In this document: positions 41,937 to 51,612 of the stretch, piece after piece
Layout: each line of letters starts with the position of its first letter
Position numbering within the stretch: position 1 is the first letter of the stretch
Assembly: GCF_004745575.1 (NCBI RefSeq)
Contig: NZ_RPEM01000001.1
Coordinates: 372,001 to 436,000 of the forward strand
Direction of reading: 5' to 3'
Length of the DNA stretch: 64,000 bases
Source of the DNA: Pseudotabrizicola sediminis
GTDB taxonomy: Bacteria; Pseudomonadota; Alphaproteobacteria; Rhodobacterales; Rhodobacteraceae
The notes under the pieces: generated by a model
What the model was told of the DNA's origin: nothing
Databases searched by the model: none
The model's input: only the letters and a program-made list of their open reading frames with translations
Program-made: the position numbers and the translations under genes

Positions 41937-42622
41937 TTGTGACCCTTCGCGGGCTTGCTGGTATTGGGTTTTTGGTAGATCGGCATCAATCGCATAAGGC
42001 GCATCAGCCGCCGAATGCGCTTTTCGTTCACGGCATGGCCTTCGTTCTGCAGATGCCACGTCATTTGCCGGACGCCGTAAAACGGAGTGTCCAGGAACTG
42101 CTTGTCGACCTTCAGCATCAGGTCAAGGTTCATCGCCGTCTCACCCTGCGGCGTGTAATAGAACGACGACCGTGAGATCGAGAGCAATTGGCACTGCGCC
42201 CCGACCGACAGCTTGGGATGGGTTCTTTCGATCATGCCCCGCCTCACTTCCCGATCCAGGGCTTGAGCTTTCGTGACAAAAAATCGTTGGCCACAGCCAG
42301 CTCTCCGATCTTGGCATGCAGATCACGGACCGTTTCCTCAGCGATCTCGGCGGTGGCCACAGCCTGACCTCCACGCTCAAAAATCCCCGCAGCACCTTCC
42401 AGAACAGCCTTCTTCCACTGATGGATCATGGTCGGATGAACCTCATAAGCGGCTGCCAGCTCCGACACTGTGCGTTCGCCCTTCAGCCCTCCAGCGCAAC
42501 ACGGGCCTTGAACGCCGCATCGTGGTTCCTGCGTTTCGACATGTTCTGATCTCCTCGAATTGGGGATCAGCAGACCTCAGATCGTAGCTTCCGTCACTGT
42601 CCGATTTTCGGGGGGTAGCTCA
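41937..42622 (-). mobile_element. IS3-family element, truncated and frameshifted
   Basis: The 5' end near 42598-42622 (minus strand: T-G-A-G-C-T-A-C-C-C-C-C-C-G then AAAATCGGACA) is an IS3-type terminal repeat. OrfA (from about 42541) loses one base near 42490, which brings a stop after V-A-L-E; its second half (M-S-E-L-A-A-A-Y-E-V-H-P-T) continues in another frame. OrfB (from about 42229) runs through S-I-S-R-S-S-F-Y-Y and the G-V-R-Q-M-T motif to S-K-P-A-K-G-H-K, where the IS6 element cuts it. It has no functional transposase. Confidence 0.85.
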
Positions 42623-43111
42623 CTATTGCAGGATCCTTTCGGCATCAATCAGCATTGCGGCGGCCGGATGCAGAAGTCCGGCCATCGCGATCGACAGCCC
42701 CATTGGAAATCCCGTGCTGCCCGAGATCGACTTCCAGCCGAGCCGGTGCGCCGCCGGTAAACGCCTGAGGCCGAGGACGATGGCAATGCCAGCCAGCATT
42801 GATGCCGAGAAGACAAGCGCAAAAAGCGGCATCGTCGGCACCGGCACGAATAGCAGCAGCGCCGAGAGCATCTTTACGTCCCCGCCGCCTAAGATGCGCA
42901 GGCAGAACGCCGCGAAGCCGAGCGCGAAGACAGATCCTGCTACGACGATCCGCGCCACCAGATCGTCCGGGGGCGCGATCAGCGCCGCCAGCCCGAAGAC
43001 CGCTAGCGCGATGAGGCAGAGCACGTTCGGAATCCGCATATGGTTCAGGTCCGAATAGGCCATCGCCACCAGAAGCGGCGCGATCAGCACAAGCGGGAGC
43101 AAGGGCACCAT
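42623..43111 (-). CDS. cpaA: Prepilin peptidase CpaA/TadV
   Basis: This 162-residue membrane aspartic protease removes the leader of the Flp pilin. The two catalytic Asp are visible in M-A-Y-S-D-L-N near residue 20 and G-G-G-D-V-K-M-L near residue 76. About five membrane segments are seen, as in the short TadV/CpaA type lacking the N-methylase domain. It is separated by three bases from the luxR-type gene and ends right at the edge of the IS3-family repeat, so its last residues may derive from the insertion. It belongs to the Tad locus. Confidence 0.88.
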   Translation of the reverse strand: MVPLLPLVLIAPLLVAMAYSDLNHMRIPNVLCLIALAVFGLAALIAPPDDLVARIVVAGSVFALGFAAFCLRILGGGDVKMLSALLLFVPVPTMPLFALVFSASMLAGIAIVLGLRRLPAAHRLGWKSISGSTGFPMGLSIAMAGLLHPAAAMLIDAERILQ

Positions 43112-43114
43112 GGC

Positions 43115-43975
43115 TCAGGCACAACGCAGCTCGGACATGGCCGACGCTTCGAGCTTTGTCCGAAGCAGGTTGACGACCAGTTCCGCCAGTCCAGAGGTTT
43201 CGGTCTTGGCATAGATGCTGCGAAGATGTGACCGGACCGTCGATTCAGACACCGCGAGTTCGTTAGCGACGCCCATAGCCGACAGCCCCCTGCTGAGAAG
43301 CAGGCAGACCCGGAATTCGGCACGGCTCAGCCGTGCCGGATTGGTGGCACCAAGAAGCGCCCTTTGCCCCGGCTGCACCTGACCGGTGTCTTGGGCGGCA
43401 CGGTGATTGACCACCGTCCGCGTCACCAGCCCGACCTGACGGCTCGCCCACGTGCGCGACATTGTCGGCAGGATGACACTCAGCGAAGACTGCATCGCTT
43501 CCGAAACGCGGCCGCCGAAATGCAGTTCGATATGGTCGCGCGTCGTCGGCCCTGAGCCGAGCACCAGCACCGCGAAATCCACCATCCCGCGCCGCGCCTG
43601 CCAGGTTTCTAGAGCTGGATCGGCGTCCCCCTCGCTGTCGTGCGCCGAGGCGAGCCAGACCGAAGCCGGCCGCGGCCGAGCCAGATGACGGCCAAAATAT
43701 CCGTCCGCGTAAGATACCCTCAGCGGCAGGCAACTGCGTGTGTCCAGTTGGTCCCAGACCGCGATCCGGATCGGACGAAGATCGCTCAGATGGGTTCGAA
43801 CCAGCATCCCGGCGCTGGCGCCGAGACCGTTCGCAAGTGCACCAAATGCGTCTTTGAGGGAAAGGTCACCATGAAGGGCATCGCACCAGTCGGCGATCGC
43901 CTCTATAACCTTCGATTCCAGAAAGCTAGGAGCCACCGGCGATCCACACAGCTCTTCGAAATACGCCCGTTGCAT
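43115..43975 (-). CDS. LuxR-family transcriptional regulator in Tad locus
   Basis: This 286-residue protein has a C-terminal LuxR/NarL-type HTH (L-S-R-A-E-F-R-V-C-L-L-L-S-R-G-L-S near residue 215, then E-L-A-V-S-E-S-T-V-R-S-H-L near residue 238). The N-terminal 200 residues lack a receiver phospho-site and show no clear ligand domain, so the signal is unknown. It sits between tadC and the prepilin peptidase in the same direction and likely controls the pilus genes; a 300-base AT-rich gap upstream probably holds its promoter. Confidence 0.85.
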   Translation of the reverse strand: MQRAYFEELCGSPVAPSFLESKVIEAIADWCDALHGDLSLKDAFGALANGLGASAGMLVRTHLSDLRPIRIAVWDQLDTRSCLPLRVSYADGYFGRHLARPRPASVWLASAHDSEGDADPALETWQARRGMVDFAVLVLGSGPTTRDHIELHFGGRVSEAMQSSLSVILPTMSRTWASRQVGLVTRTVVNHRAAQDTGQVQPGQRALLGATNPARLSRAEFRVCLLLSRGLSAMGVANELAVSESTVRSHLRSIYAKTETSGLAELVVNLLRTKLEASAMSELRCA

Positions 43976-44275
43976 TTGCTATTCCCCCTTATAGCTCAAG
44001 GACCAGCCATCCCAATAAAATACGAAGTTATCGGAACGTGTCCCGACGCAAATTTATTTTTTTGAAAGGCCGCCATGCCTCCCCTCTAAGAAAGTGTCAG
44101 CAATTGCCGCTGTTTAGTCAATAAATTGCCCCAATTTTCGCGCTTGGCGGCCAATAATACAACCACGGGCGGAAATATCGTCCTTGACCGGATACGAATT
44201 CGAAAAGATCAGTCCAGATTGGCGCTATTTGTTCGGGAATCATCACCAGCGCCCCCCCGGACCAGTTCAAGAAGT
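43976..44275. other. Intergenic, AT-rich, probable promoter region
   Basis: 300 bases between tadC and the luxR-type gene. AT-rich compared with the neighbours. No gene is visible; it is likely to contain the promoter of the luxR-cpaA pair. Confidence 0.5.
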
Positions 44276-45274
44276 TCATCCCGCGAAAAAGCGCAGGTAT
44301 CGGATGACGACAGGGCCAAGGGTCAGAAGCAGAAGCGCGGGCAGCATCAGCGACGCCATGACGACGGACATCTTGACCGGCAGCTTGTTAGCCATTTCTT
44401 GGGCGCAAAATTCGCGGTTGCGGCGCATCTCGCTGGCGTGGGTGGTCAGGGTTTCCGAGATGCTGGTGCCGAACTGCATCGATTGCAGCACCACATTGGC
44501 GAAGGCCGTGACCTCATCCACGCCCGTCCGGGCAGCCATGTCGAGCAGCGCGCGGTCGCGTGACTTGCCGGCTTGGATTTCGCGCTGCGCCGCAAGCATC
44601 TCCTCGGCAATCCCGGGCGCTGTCTTTTCCAGCTCATTGCCGACGCGGATCATCGACGCGTCGAAGCCGAGCCCGGCCTCGACCGAAATCTGGATGAGGT
44701 CCAGCGCGTTGGGAAAGCTTTCTTCGATCGCCCGCCGGCGTTCCTGCACACGCGATCTAAGGCCGATCGACGGGCCAAAGAACCCGATGGCCACAAGCGC
44801 GCTGAGGATCTGGAAGACGTGCAACTGACTCCAGCCGCCGATCCGCGTGTCGAGCGCTTGGGGCAGTACGACGATCCCGGCTCGTGTCGCCCAGATCAGT
44901 GCGAGCAGAACAGTCGGCAGCACGATCCCGAGGCCGAGCCGCAGAAGGTAATAATTGCGCACGGAATGCGGCCCGGTGAACCCGGCCAAAGCCAACTGAC
45001 GCTCCACCTCGGAGCGTTGCTTGCGGTCGGCGGGGATCAAAGTCTTCATCATCCCCTTCGGATCTGCGCTCTTGTAGCGCAGCAGCCCGCGATCCTCGAC
45101 CATCGGTCGGCGGCGACCCTGCGCCGCCATCCGCCGCAGCACCGGGTCCCTTCCGGCCAACGTTCCGGAGAGACCGAAGACGACCAGCATCGCGCCGATG
45201 CCGGCGCCCAGAATGATCAGCATCTGCGGCGTCAGGCCGGCGGTTTGCAGGTGGGTCGCGAGCGCTTCGAACAT
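44276..45274 (-). CDS. tadC: Tad pilus inner membrane protein TadC
   Basis: This 332-residue GspF-type inner membrane platform protein works with TadB. It has an N-terminal membrane helix (residues about 16-38), two further helices near 110-165, a cytoplasmic T2SSF domain (E-E-S-F-P-N-A-L-D-L-I-Q-I-S-V-E-A-G near residue 175) and C-terminal helices (L-M-L-P-A-L-L-L-L-T-L-G-P). It follows tadB by 16 bases. Intact. Confidence 0.92.
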   Translation of the reverse strand: MFEALATHLQTAGLTPQMLIILGAGIGAMLVVFGLSGTLAGRDPVLRRMAAQGRRRPMVEDRGLLRYKSADPKGMMKTLIPADRKQRSEVERQLALAGFTGPHSVRNYYLLRLGLGIVLPTVLLALIWATRAGIVVLPQALDTRIGGWSQLHVFQILSALVAIGFFGPSIGLRSRVQERRRAIEESFPNALDLIQISVEAGLGFDASMIRVGNELEKTAPGIAEEMLAAQREIQAGKSRDRALLDMAARTGVDEVTAFANVVLQSMQFGTSISETLTTHASEMRRNREFCAQEMANKLPVKMSVVMASLMLPALLLLTLGPVVIRYLRFFAG

Positions 45275-45290
45275 GGTCGTCCCTCCGGGG

Positions 45291-46259
45291 TCAGATCCTG
45301 AAATTCACGAGCCGGCGCATGATCAGGAAATTGGCAACGACCAACACGGCGACGACGATCGCGAACGGTCGGAAAAGCGGATCACCGCTGACATCGACAT
45401 AGTAGCCGGGCGCAGTGATCGAGGTGGCGCCAAGGATCACCAGCGGCAGACACGACAGGAAGATTGAGGTCAGCCGCCCTTCCGCCGAGATCGCCTTGAT
45501 CCGCCGCCGCATGGCCATGCGGTCGCGGATGACCTTTGCGAGCGTGTCGAGCACTCGGGCGAGGTTGCCGCCAGTGCCGTGCTGGATTGCCACCGCGACC
45601 GCCAGATAGCGCGCGTCCTCAAGCCCGGTCCGCTCGGCTAGGTCCATGACCGCGTCAACCAGATCGTCGCCGTAGCTGATCTGGTCGATCATCACGCCAA
45701 ATTCAGTGGCGACCGGGTCCTTCATGTCCGAGGCGACCGAGGCGATCGTCGCGTTCAGAGGATGCCCGACCGTCAGTCCCCGCGCCATGAGGTCGAGCGC
45801 CTCGGGCAGTTGAGCGACAAGCGCCGCCATCCGTCGGTCGCGCAAGACGCGGACCCAGATCACCGGGGCGACGATACAAAGCAGCAGGGCAGGCCCTGCG
45901 GCCAGCCAGGCCGGAAGGGCGGTCGAAGTGGCCAATGCCAGGACAGCCGCGCCGCCGCCCGCCAACATCATGAAAAGCCCCGGTCGGATCATCAGCCCCG
46001 CCTTGCGCAGATCGGCCGGCAGGGTGCCGAAGAACGGCAGCCCTTGCAGTTGCCAGCGCTCCCTGCCGGGCTTCAGCAGGCGCAGAAGCTCTTCCGTCGA
46101 TGTTCCTGCCGCGATCATCCGCATCCGCCGGTTGCGCGCCTCCGAGAGGCTTTCACTGCGTGAGACAAGCTGGCGAATGCCTTCAAAGGTCATGAGAACG
46201 CCAAGGAAGACGCCGACGTAGACCAGCGATGACCAGTCGAATTCGGTTAGCCGGGTCAT
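45291..46259 (-). CDS. tadB: Tad pilus inner membrane protein TadB
   Basis: This 322-residue GspF-type platform protein pairs with TadC to organise pilin assembly at the inner membrane. The T2SSF domain is visible (Q-L-P-E-A-L-D-L-M-A-R-G-L-T-V-G-H near residue 150). N-terminal, two central and C-terminal membrane segments are seen. ATG 46259 overlaps the cpaF stop (ATGA), which fixes the start and shows coupling. Intact. Confidence 0.93.
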   Translation of the reverse strand: MTRLTEFDWSSLVYVGVFLGVLMTFEGIRQLVSRSESLSEARNRRMRMIAAGTSTEELLRLLKPGRERWQLQGLPFFGTLPADLRKAGLMIRPGLFMMLAGGGAAVLALATSTALPAWLAAGPALLLCIVAPVIWVRVLRDRRMAALVAQLPEALDLMARGLTVGHPLNATIASVASDMKDPVATEFGVMIDQISYGDDLVDAVMDLAERTGLEDARYLAVAVAIQHGTGGNLARVLDTLAKVIRDRMAMRRRIKAISAEGRLTSIFLSCLPLVILGATSITAPGYYVDVSGDPLFRPFAIVVAVLVVANFLIMRRLVNFRI

Positions 46260-47638
46260 TTGCGTGCTCCGTCGTTCAGGAAGAGGTCGCCATTGATCTC
46301 GACCCCAGCCTGGATCAGCCGTTCGAAGCATTTCGGTCGGATGCCGGTGGCAATGAACTCGCCAGTGACTGCGCCGGTTTCGGACAGCCCGGTTTTGCGG
46401 AAGATGTAGATGTCCTGCATAGTGATAGTGTTTCCTTCCATCCCCGTGATCTCGGAAATGCTCATCACCCGGCGCGAGCCGTCACTGAGACGGTTAAGTT
46501 GCACCACCATGTCAAGGCCTGAGGCGATCTGCGAGCGGATCGCTGAGATCGGGAAATCGAGGCCGATCATCGTCACCATCTGTTCGATCCGGCCAAGCGC
46601 GTCGCGCGCGGTATTGGCGTGGACGGTGGTCATGGATCCTTCGTGGCCGGTATTCATCGCCTGCAGCATATCGAAGGTCTCTGCCCCGCGGACTTCGCCG
46701 ACGATGATCCGATCCGGCCGCATTCGGAGAGCGTTGCGCACAAGGTCGCGCTGGGTGACGACGCCGGAGCCTGTGGGGCTTGCCGGTCGTGTCTCCAGCC
46801 GCACAACATGGTCCTGCTGAAGCTGCAGTTCGGCCGCGTCCTCTATCGTCACCACCCGCTCGCGCCCGCCGATATGGGAGGACAGCGCATTGAGCATCGT
46901 CGTCTTGCCGGAACCGGTGCCGCCTGAGATCAGCACGTTCACCCGAGCCTGTACGAGCGCCTTCAGAAGCGCCGCGGCCTGCAGATTCAGCGTGCCGAGT
47001 TCCACCATGCGCTCGACCGTCAGCGGATGGCGGGAGAATTTGCGGATCGAGACCGACGGCCCGTCGATCGCGCAGGGCCGGATGATTGCGTTGACGCGGC
47101 TGCCATCCTCAAGCCGCGCATCGACCCAGGGCGTGGATTCGTCCACCCGCCGCCCGATGCGGCTGACGATCTTGTCAATGATGCGCAGAAGGTGGCGTTC
47201 GTCCCGGAAGCGGACGTTGCTCTTTTCGAGGACCCCGAAGCGTTCCACATAAACGCTGCGGTGCGAGTTCACGAGGATGTCGCTTATCGTGGGATCGGCC
47301 AGCAACGGCTCCAGCGGGCCAAAACCGAGAACCTCGTCGAGCAGTTCGTCCACCAGCTGCTTGAATTCTTCGGCCCGCATCGGACGGCCTTCCTCACTCA
47401 GGACCTGCGACACCAGTGTTGCCACCTCGCGGCGCAATTCCTCGGGCTGGACCTTGTCGATCACTGCGAGGTTCAGCCGGTCGAGCAGCACATTGTGCAA
47501 ATGGCTTTTCAGTTCGAGACGGGCGGTCAGCTCGGTCTCCTGTGGAGTCGGTTCGGGCGCGACAGCCACGGGATGGGCAACCTTGGCACCAAGTTCGACG
47601 ACATTGGATCCTGACGGCTTTTTGAATTGCCTGAACAC
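46256..47638 (-). CDS. cpaF: Tad secretion ATPase CpaF/TadA
   Basis: This 460-residue PilT/VirB11-type ATPase powers pilus assembly. Walker A reads [12 protein letters not shown] near residue 242; the Asp box/Walker B (V-T-I-E-D-A-A-E-L near residue 265) and the [13 protein letters not shown] motif near residue 332 follow. The N-terminal region carries the family's [14 protein letters not shown] motif. All catalytic parts are present. Confidence 0.96.
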   Translation of the reverse strand: MFRQFKKPSGSNVVELGAKVAHPVAVAPEPTPQETELTARLELKSHLHNVLLDRLNLAVIDKVQPEELRREVATLVSQVLSEEGRPMRAEEFKQLVDELLDEVLGFGPLEPLLADPTISDILVNSHRSVYVERFGVLEKSNVRFRDERHLLRIIDKIVSRIGRRVDESTPWVDARLEDGSRVNAIIRPCAIDGPSVSIRKFSRHPLTVERMVELGTLNLQAAALLKALVQARVNVLISGGTGSGKTTMLNALSSHIGGRERVVTIEDAAELQLQQDHVVRLETRPASPTGSGVVTQRDLVRNALRMRPDRIIVGEVRGAETFDMLQAMNTGHEGSMTTVHANTARDALGRIEQMVTMIGLDFPISAIRSQIASGLDMVVQLNRLSDGSRRVMSISEITGMEGNTITMQDIYIFRKTGLSETGAVTGEFIATGIRPKCFERLIQAGVEINGDLFLNDGARK

Positions 47639-47650
47639 TGCCGATTCTCC

Positions 47651-48841
47651 TTATTCCGTCGGCTGCTGAATTCTGGCCGCAAGACCGCTGCGCGTCGATT
47701 TGGCCAGTTGCGTCATTGCCTTGCCAAGAGATGAGCGCGGCGCCGCGCGCGACAGGGGCTGACCCCGGTCGGAGGCGGCCGCGGCCGACTGCGGATCGTG
47801 CGGCAACCAGTGGTCAAGTCGACGGCCGAGCACCTTCGCCGCTTCGCGCTGAAGCTGTGATTGCAGCAGGGGCCGGCGCTGGCGGTTTACGATGATTTCG
47901 ACCGATATGGCCGGGTTGTCCTGGGTAAAGAAGTCGATCAGCCGTCGGCAATGCCGGATCGAGGACACCGAGATGTCGGTGACGATCATGAATTCGTCGG
48001 CACGCGCGACGATTGGTTCGATCCAACTGACAAGGGCGCGCGGCAGATCCACGATGACATAGTCCTGCGTCTGGCGCAGCGTATCGAGGATCGCGGCCAC
48101 CTGATCGCTCCTGAGCGAATCGAGCGGCGCGAATTTCGAGGGTGCCGCAAGAACCGACAGCCCGTTCGAAGTCACTGCCATCGATTGTTCGAGGAAATTT
48201 GCGTCCGGAATTGTGCCGTCGAGGGCAAGCTGCATGAGCGTGTCCTGCTCGCCAAGGTCGAGGAATGATCCGATCGTGCCGAACTGAAGGTCGAAATCGA
48301 CGATCGCCACCTTGGGTCGCGGGTCGCGCCGACTGAGGCCGGCACCGGAGGCGAGCTGGTCGGCGAGGTTAACCGCGACCGTGGTCGATCCGGCACCGCC
48401 CCGAGCCTGTGCCACCGCAATGATCCGGCCGGTACGGTTTCCGACGGTTGACGGCCGCCGGCCAAGCTGCGCGACCTGACGGTCGACGTCGCCGGTTGCG
48501 GTCGGCAGTGGCAAAACCTCGTCCACTCCGGCGTTCGCCAGTGCCCGTGCCTGGGTCAGCGAGATGTTGCCATCGGCGAGTGCCACCAGCTTCGTGCCGC
48601 TCCGCCGGTGCGCGACGAGTTCGCGGATCGCGGAGAGGTCGGCCTGATCGTCAGGGCTCGTCTGAAAGAGGACGACATCGTAGTCCGCCATCGCCTTCAC
48701 CGCCCGCCCGTTCATCCCGGCAAGTGTAGAGCTTTGGGTATCCACCCGCACGCCGGGTTCGGCTGCCAGAGTGCGTCCGATCGTTTCGGAAACGCTGGCC
48801 TCGGACGCGATCACGAGCATGGTTTTGGTTGTAACGGTCAT
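47651..48841 (-). CDS. cpaE: Tad localisation ATPase CpaE/TadZ
   Basis: This 396-residue MinD/ParA-type protein places the pilus machine, often at a cell pole. It has an N-terminal receiver-like domain (residues about 8-120) and a ParA-like domain with a deviant Walker A, A-R-G-G-A-G-S-T-T near residue 146, and I-V-D-F-D-L-Q-F near residue 178. ATG 48841 is preceded by GGAAGGA; an upstream reading to 48895 is rejected. It lies between the tadE-like genes and cpaF. Confidence 0.9.
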   Translation of the reverse strand: MTVTTKTMLVIASEASVSETIGRTLAAEPGVRVDTQSSTLAGMNGRAVKAMADYDVVLFQTSPDDQADLSAIRELVAHRRSGTKLVALADGNISLTQARALANAGVDEVLPLPTATGDVDRQVAQLGRRPSTVGNRTGRIIAVAQARGGAGSTTVAVNLADQLASGAGLSRRDPRPKVAIVDFDLQFGTIGSFLDLGEQDTLMQLALDGTIPDANFLEQSMAVTSNGLSVLAAPSKFAPLDSLRSDQVAAILDTLRQTQDYVIVDLPRALVSWIEPIVARADEFMIVTDISVSSIRHCRRLIDFFTQDNPAISVEIIVNRQRRPLLQSQLQREAAKVLGRRLDHWLPHDPQSAAAASDRGQPLSRAAPRSSLGKAMTQLAKSTRSGLAARIQQPTE

Positions 48842-48878
48842 CTTGTCATCCTTCCGGTGGTCGGCAGGCCACGTTCCC

Positions 48879-49553
48879 TCATCCGTTCTCACCATGGTCG
48901 AGGTCTTCTCCAGGCAGCGAAGTGCTCATTGCGGGGAATGGCAGCGAAGGGCCGGGAACCGAGGGGTTGCCCGACCCGGCAAGTGCCGCCAGCCCCGACA
49001 AGGGCGTGACGAAGGTGAATTGCAGGTTCACCAGATCGACCGTCACCATCGGAACATAGGGACCGCCTAGAAACCCAAGTTGCAGATCGTTCGGGTCGTT
49101 GGGGTCGTCAGGGTCGTAGCGAAAACTCAGATTGGCCTCGGTAGCTCCGGCCGGCAGCAGGGGCGCGATCGCACCCCAAATCTCGTCCACCGTCGGGTTG
49201 CCGGCGGCCCCGGTGCAGATCATCGCGGCGGGAGCGGCACATACCGTCCCGCTGGCTCCGGCCGAGCAAATCGTGCCGAATTTCGGCACCGATGGGCTGG
49301 TGCCGCGCGCGTTGAAGGACGGCAGAGTCCCCGGGCAGGCCGGCGGCCGCACGACTGCGATCCGCGCCGCGATCTGCATCGCCTTGTCAGCCATCACGTA
49401 TTCCGCGCCCATCCGGCCGAAATCAATCAACGCGAAGAGGAGCAGTAGAAAGACCGGGATCACGATCGTCAGCTCGACCAGCGTGGTGCCGTCCTCGTCG
49501 CGCCCGAAGCGGCGAACAATCGTGATCGTGCGAAGAGAGGGGCGACGCGTCAT
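48879..49553 (-). CDS. TadE-family pseudopilin (second)
   Basis: This 224-residue protein has the TadE/TadF N-terminal domain: a basic leader, then D-G-T-T-L-V-E-L-T-I-V-I-P-V-F-L-L-L-L-F-A, a pilin-like transmembrane helix with the E5-type Glu, followed by a periplasmic domain with two Cys-rich segments. A basic leader before the helix could be cut by CpaA. ATG 49553 overlaps the stop of the preceding tadE by four bases. It probably forms a minor pilin with its neighbour. Confidence 0.85.
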   Translation of the reverse strand: MTRRPSLRTITIVRRFGRDEDGTTLVELTIVIPVFLLLLFALIDFGRMGAEYVMADKAMQIAARIAVVRPPACPGTLPSFNARGTSPSVPKFGTICSAGASGTVCAAPAAMICTGAAGNPTVDEIWGAIAPLLPAGATEANLSFRYDPDDPNDPNDLQLGFLGGPYVPMVTVDLVNLQFTFVTPLSGLAALAGSGNPSVPGPSLPFPAMSTSLPGEDLDHGENG

Positions 49554-50080
49554 GATCCGAACACTCGCGACCGATCGGTGACGCTGGTGGTCAGCGGCGT
49601 CGTCCCGAAGCTCGATCCGAACAGGGTAAAGATGCCGGAGAAGGGGAATGTGATATCGACAAGTGCGGTCACCGAGACGACTGGCGCCGGATTGACCCGA
49701 TAGCTGCCGGGCACACAGGCCAGCGCTGGGGCTACGCCGCCCGCTTGGACCGTGACGCCGCCGGGAAAGATCGAGCCTCCGGTCAGGCTTTGCGCGACGA
49801 TGGTCTGAAGCTGCGGCGTATAGCCCGCAACCCCGCCGCCAGTGGTGCAAATGTTGACCGGCACGATCCGTGACAGATAGCGCGTGGCGTCGCGCACCCC
49901 GGCGATAGCGCTCTGATAGCCAATCATCAGCCGGCTCCCTTCGACGATGATGGCGAAGACCAGCAGCATCATCGGCAGCACCAACGCGAACTCGATCAGT
50001 GCGACGCCGGCCTCGTCGCGCGCCAGACGACTGCCGTGGCGGCTCAGTCTTTTCAGTCGGTGATAAATGTGCTTGCCCAT
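49550..50080 (-). CDS. TadE-family pseudopilin (first)
   Basis: This 176-residue TadE-like protein has a basic cytoplasmic leader, the D-E-A-G-V-A-L-I-E-F-A-L-V-L-P-M-M helix (residues about 22-50) and a periplasmic domain with a likely disulfide pair. It is the first of a tandem tadE pair between tadG and cpaE, five bases after tadG. It is expected to be processed by the prepilin peptidase and to act as a minor pilin in Flp pilus assembly. Confidence 0.87.
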   Translation of the reverse strand: MGKHIYHRLKRLSRHGSRLARDEAGVALIEFALVLPMMLLVFAIIVEGSRLMIGYQSAIAGVRDATRYLSRIVPVNICTTGGGVAGYTPQLQTIVAQSLTGGSIFPGGVTVQAGGVAPALACVPGSYRVNPAPVVSVTALVDITFPFSGIFTLFGSSFGTTPLTTSVTDRSRVFGS

Positions 50081-50085
50081 GATCC

Positions 50086-51588
50086 TTACCGGTAAAGCTG
50101 CACGACATCGTGGAAGATCGCGCCCGAGCCGACCGTCCCGGTGCCAGGACTGTCTGCGCGGCCGATGACCTCGGCGTAGATATCGAGACCGTTGGTTGAC
50201 CCGTTTGCGACGACCGGCTCGGTGATGAACATCTTCACCATCTGATGGACCGGCACCCCGGTAGAGCTCCCCGAGATCGAGGTGCCACCGTTATTGGGGT
50301 CGCAGTTGACGCCGGCGACGATGATCACGCGGCGGTCGGGATCGGAGCTCTGATTGGGTGAACACATCGGCCGCCCGGTCTCGGAAAGGCCCGAAAGGAT
50401 TGGCATTGCCGCGCCGCCACCGCCGGCCGCAGCAATCTCGGCCAGATAATATTGATAGCGGGTCGTCGCCGAGGGATGCGGATCGGCGCCGGCGTAATTT
50501 GCCGCGATATACGTCGTGCGCCCCGCCGCCCAGTTGCCGTCTCCGTAGGGCGCGCAGCCGGGATAGCAGTCGTCGTGCGGTAGGGCGGCGGTATCTGCCG
50601 TCGGCTGCGGGTTGTTCCAGCTGCACGCGTTGCCGCCATTTGGCTGGATCCCCTTTATGACGTTCGGCGCCGGGGCGTAGATCGGATTGTTCTTCTCGCT
50701 GTTCATCGCGCCCGACCACATGTCGAACCGGGTATTCAGCGCGTCATTGGTGATGCCGACCTTCTGGCCCGGTTCCGTATCGACGCCGCGCACCGCAAAG
50801 CACTGGGTGATGTTGCCGACAGCCCCGAGGACACAGCGCAGCATCGGGCCTGTGCCGCGCGATCCGGCGCAGCTGCCGTTTGCGTCCAGAGCCAGGGTCG
50901 AGGGTTCGAGAAATCCGAAGTTGCCCGGCCCCCAGGCTGCCCCGTTCCCGCCCGAGCGCAACCGGATCAGGTCGCCAATGGTGGCGGCATTGTCGGCGTC
51001 GAAACTTGGATCGGGGATGCAGAACATCATCGGTGTGATGTCGCAGGCATACTGGGTGAAACCCGCAACTGCCGTTGCACCGACTTCCGGATCAACCCGT
51101 GCCCCGCCAGTCAGCACCTGCAGAGCTGCTCCGAAGGTATAGGGCACGGACTTCGGCGTCAGCGTGACGCGGGCATAGACCGCTTCCTCAGGGCTCGGCT
51201 GGTTCGGATTTGGGGGTGGAGCAAGGGCCAAGATATCGTTGCTCGGCAGAGTGGCAAAAAAATCGAGCGTGAAGTCAGCAGAAGAAAGCGCCTGCCCGCC
51301 CAAACCGAAGGTCTGGCTGTCGCTGATCAGCGCCGCGGCAGCACCTTGTGCGCGGGTGATCGAGTCGGTCTTGCCGTCAAGCTCGCCCGCCGCCGCCAGG
51401 GCGACGTGATCGGCATAGGAGTGCAGTTCCGACTGGGTCGAGGCGACGCGGCCGATATCGAAGGAAATCGCCACCATCCCAAGCACCGCCGTCAGCGCGA
51501 AGGCCCAAAAAAGCAGGATCGCGCCATCTTCTTCGCGGGCAAGGCGGATGATCGGGCGAAGGGCCGGGTTACTGGTCGGGCGAGTCAT
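50086..51588 (-). CDS. tadG: TadG-family pilus assembly protein
   Basis: This 500-residue membrane-anchored periplasmic protein has an N-terminal TadE-like helix (D-G-A-I-L-L-F-W-A-F-A-L-T-A-V-L-G-M near residue 21) followed by the TadG motif D-I-G-R-V-A-S-T-Q-S-E-L near residue 44. The long periplasmic domain contains several Cys and Gly/Asn-rich loops. It follows cpaB by 24 bases and precedes the tadE pair. TadG is thought to anchor or modify the pilus. Intact. Confidence 0.88.
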   Translation of the reverse strand: MTRPTSNPALRPIIRLAREEDGAILLFWAFALTAVLGMVAISFDIGRVASTQSELHSYADHVALAAAGELDGKTDSITRAQGAAAALISDSQTFGLGGQALSSADFTLDFFATLPSNDILALAPPPNPNQPSPEEAVYARVTLTPKSVPYTFGAALQVLTGGARVDPEVGATAVAGFTQYACDITPMMFCIPDPSFDADNAATIGDLIRLRSGGNGAAWGPGNFGFLEPSTLALDANGSCAGSRGTGPMLRCVLGAVGNITQCFAVRGVDTEPGQKVGITNDALNTRFDMWSGAMNSEKNNPIYAPAPNVIKGIQPNGGNACSWNNPQPTADTAALPHDDCYPGCAPYGDGNWAAGRTTYIAANYAGADPHPSATTRYQYYLAEIAAAGGGGAAMPILSGLSETGRPMCSPNQSSDPDRRVIIVAGVNCDPNNGGTSISGSSTGVPVHQMVKMFITEPVVANGSTNGLDIYAEVIGRADSPGTGTVGSGAIFHDVVQLYR

Positions 51589-51612
51589 GGCGTGTTCTCC
51601 TTGCTGCCCGGC

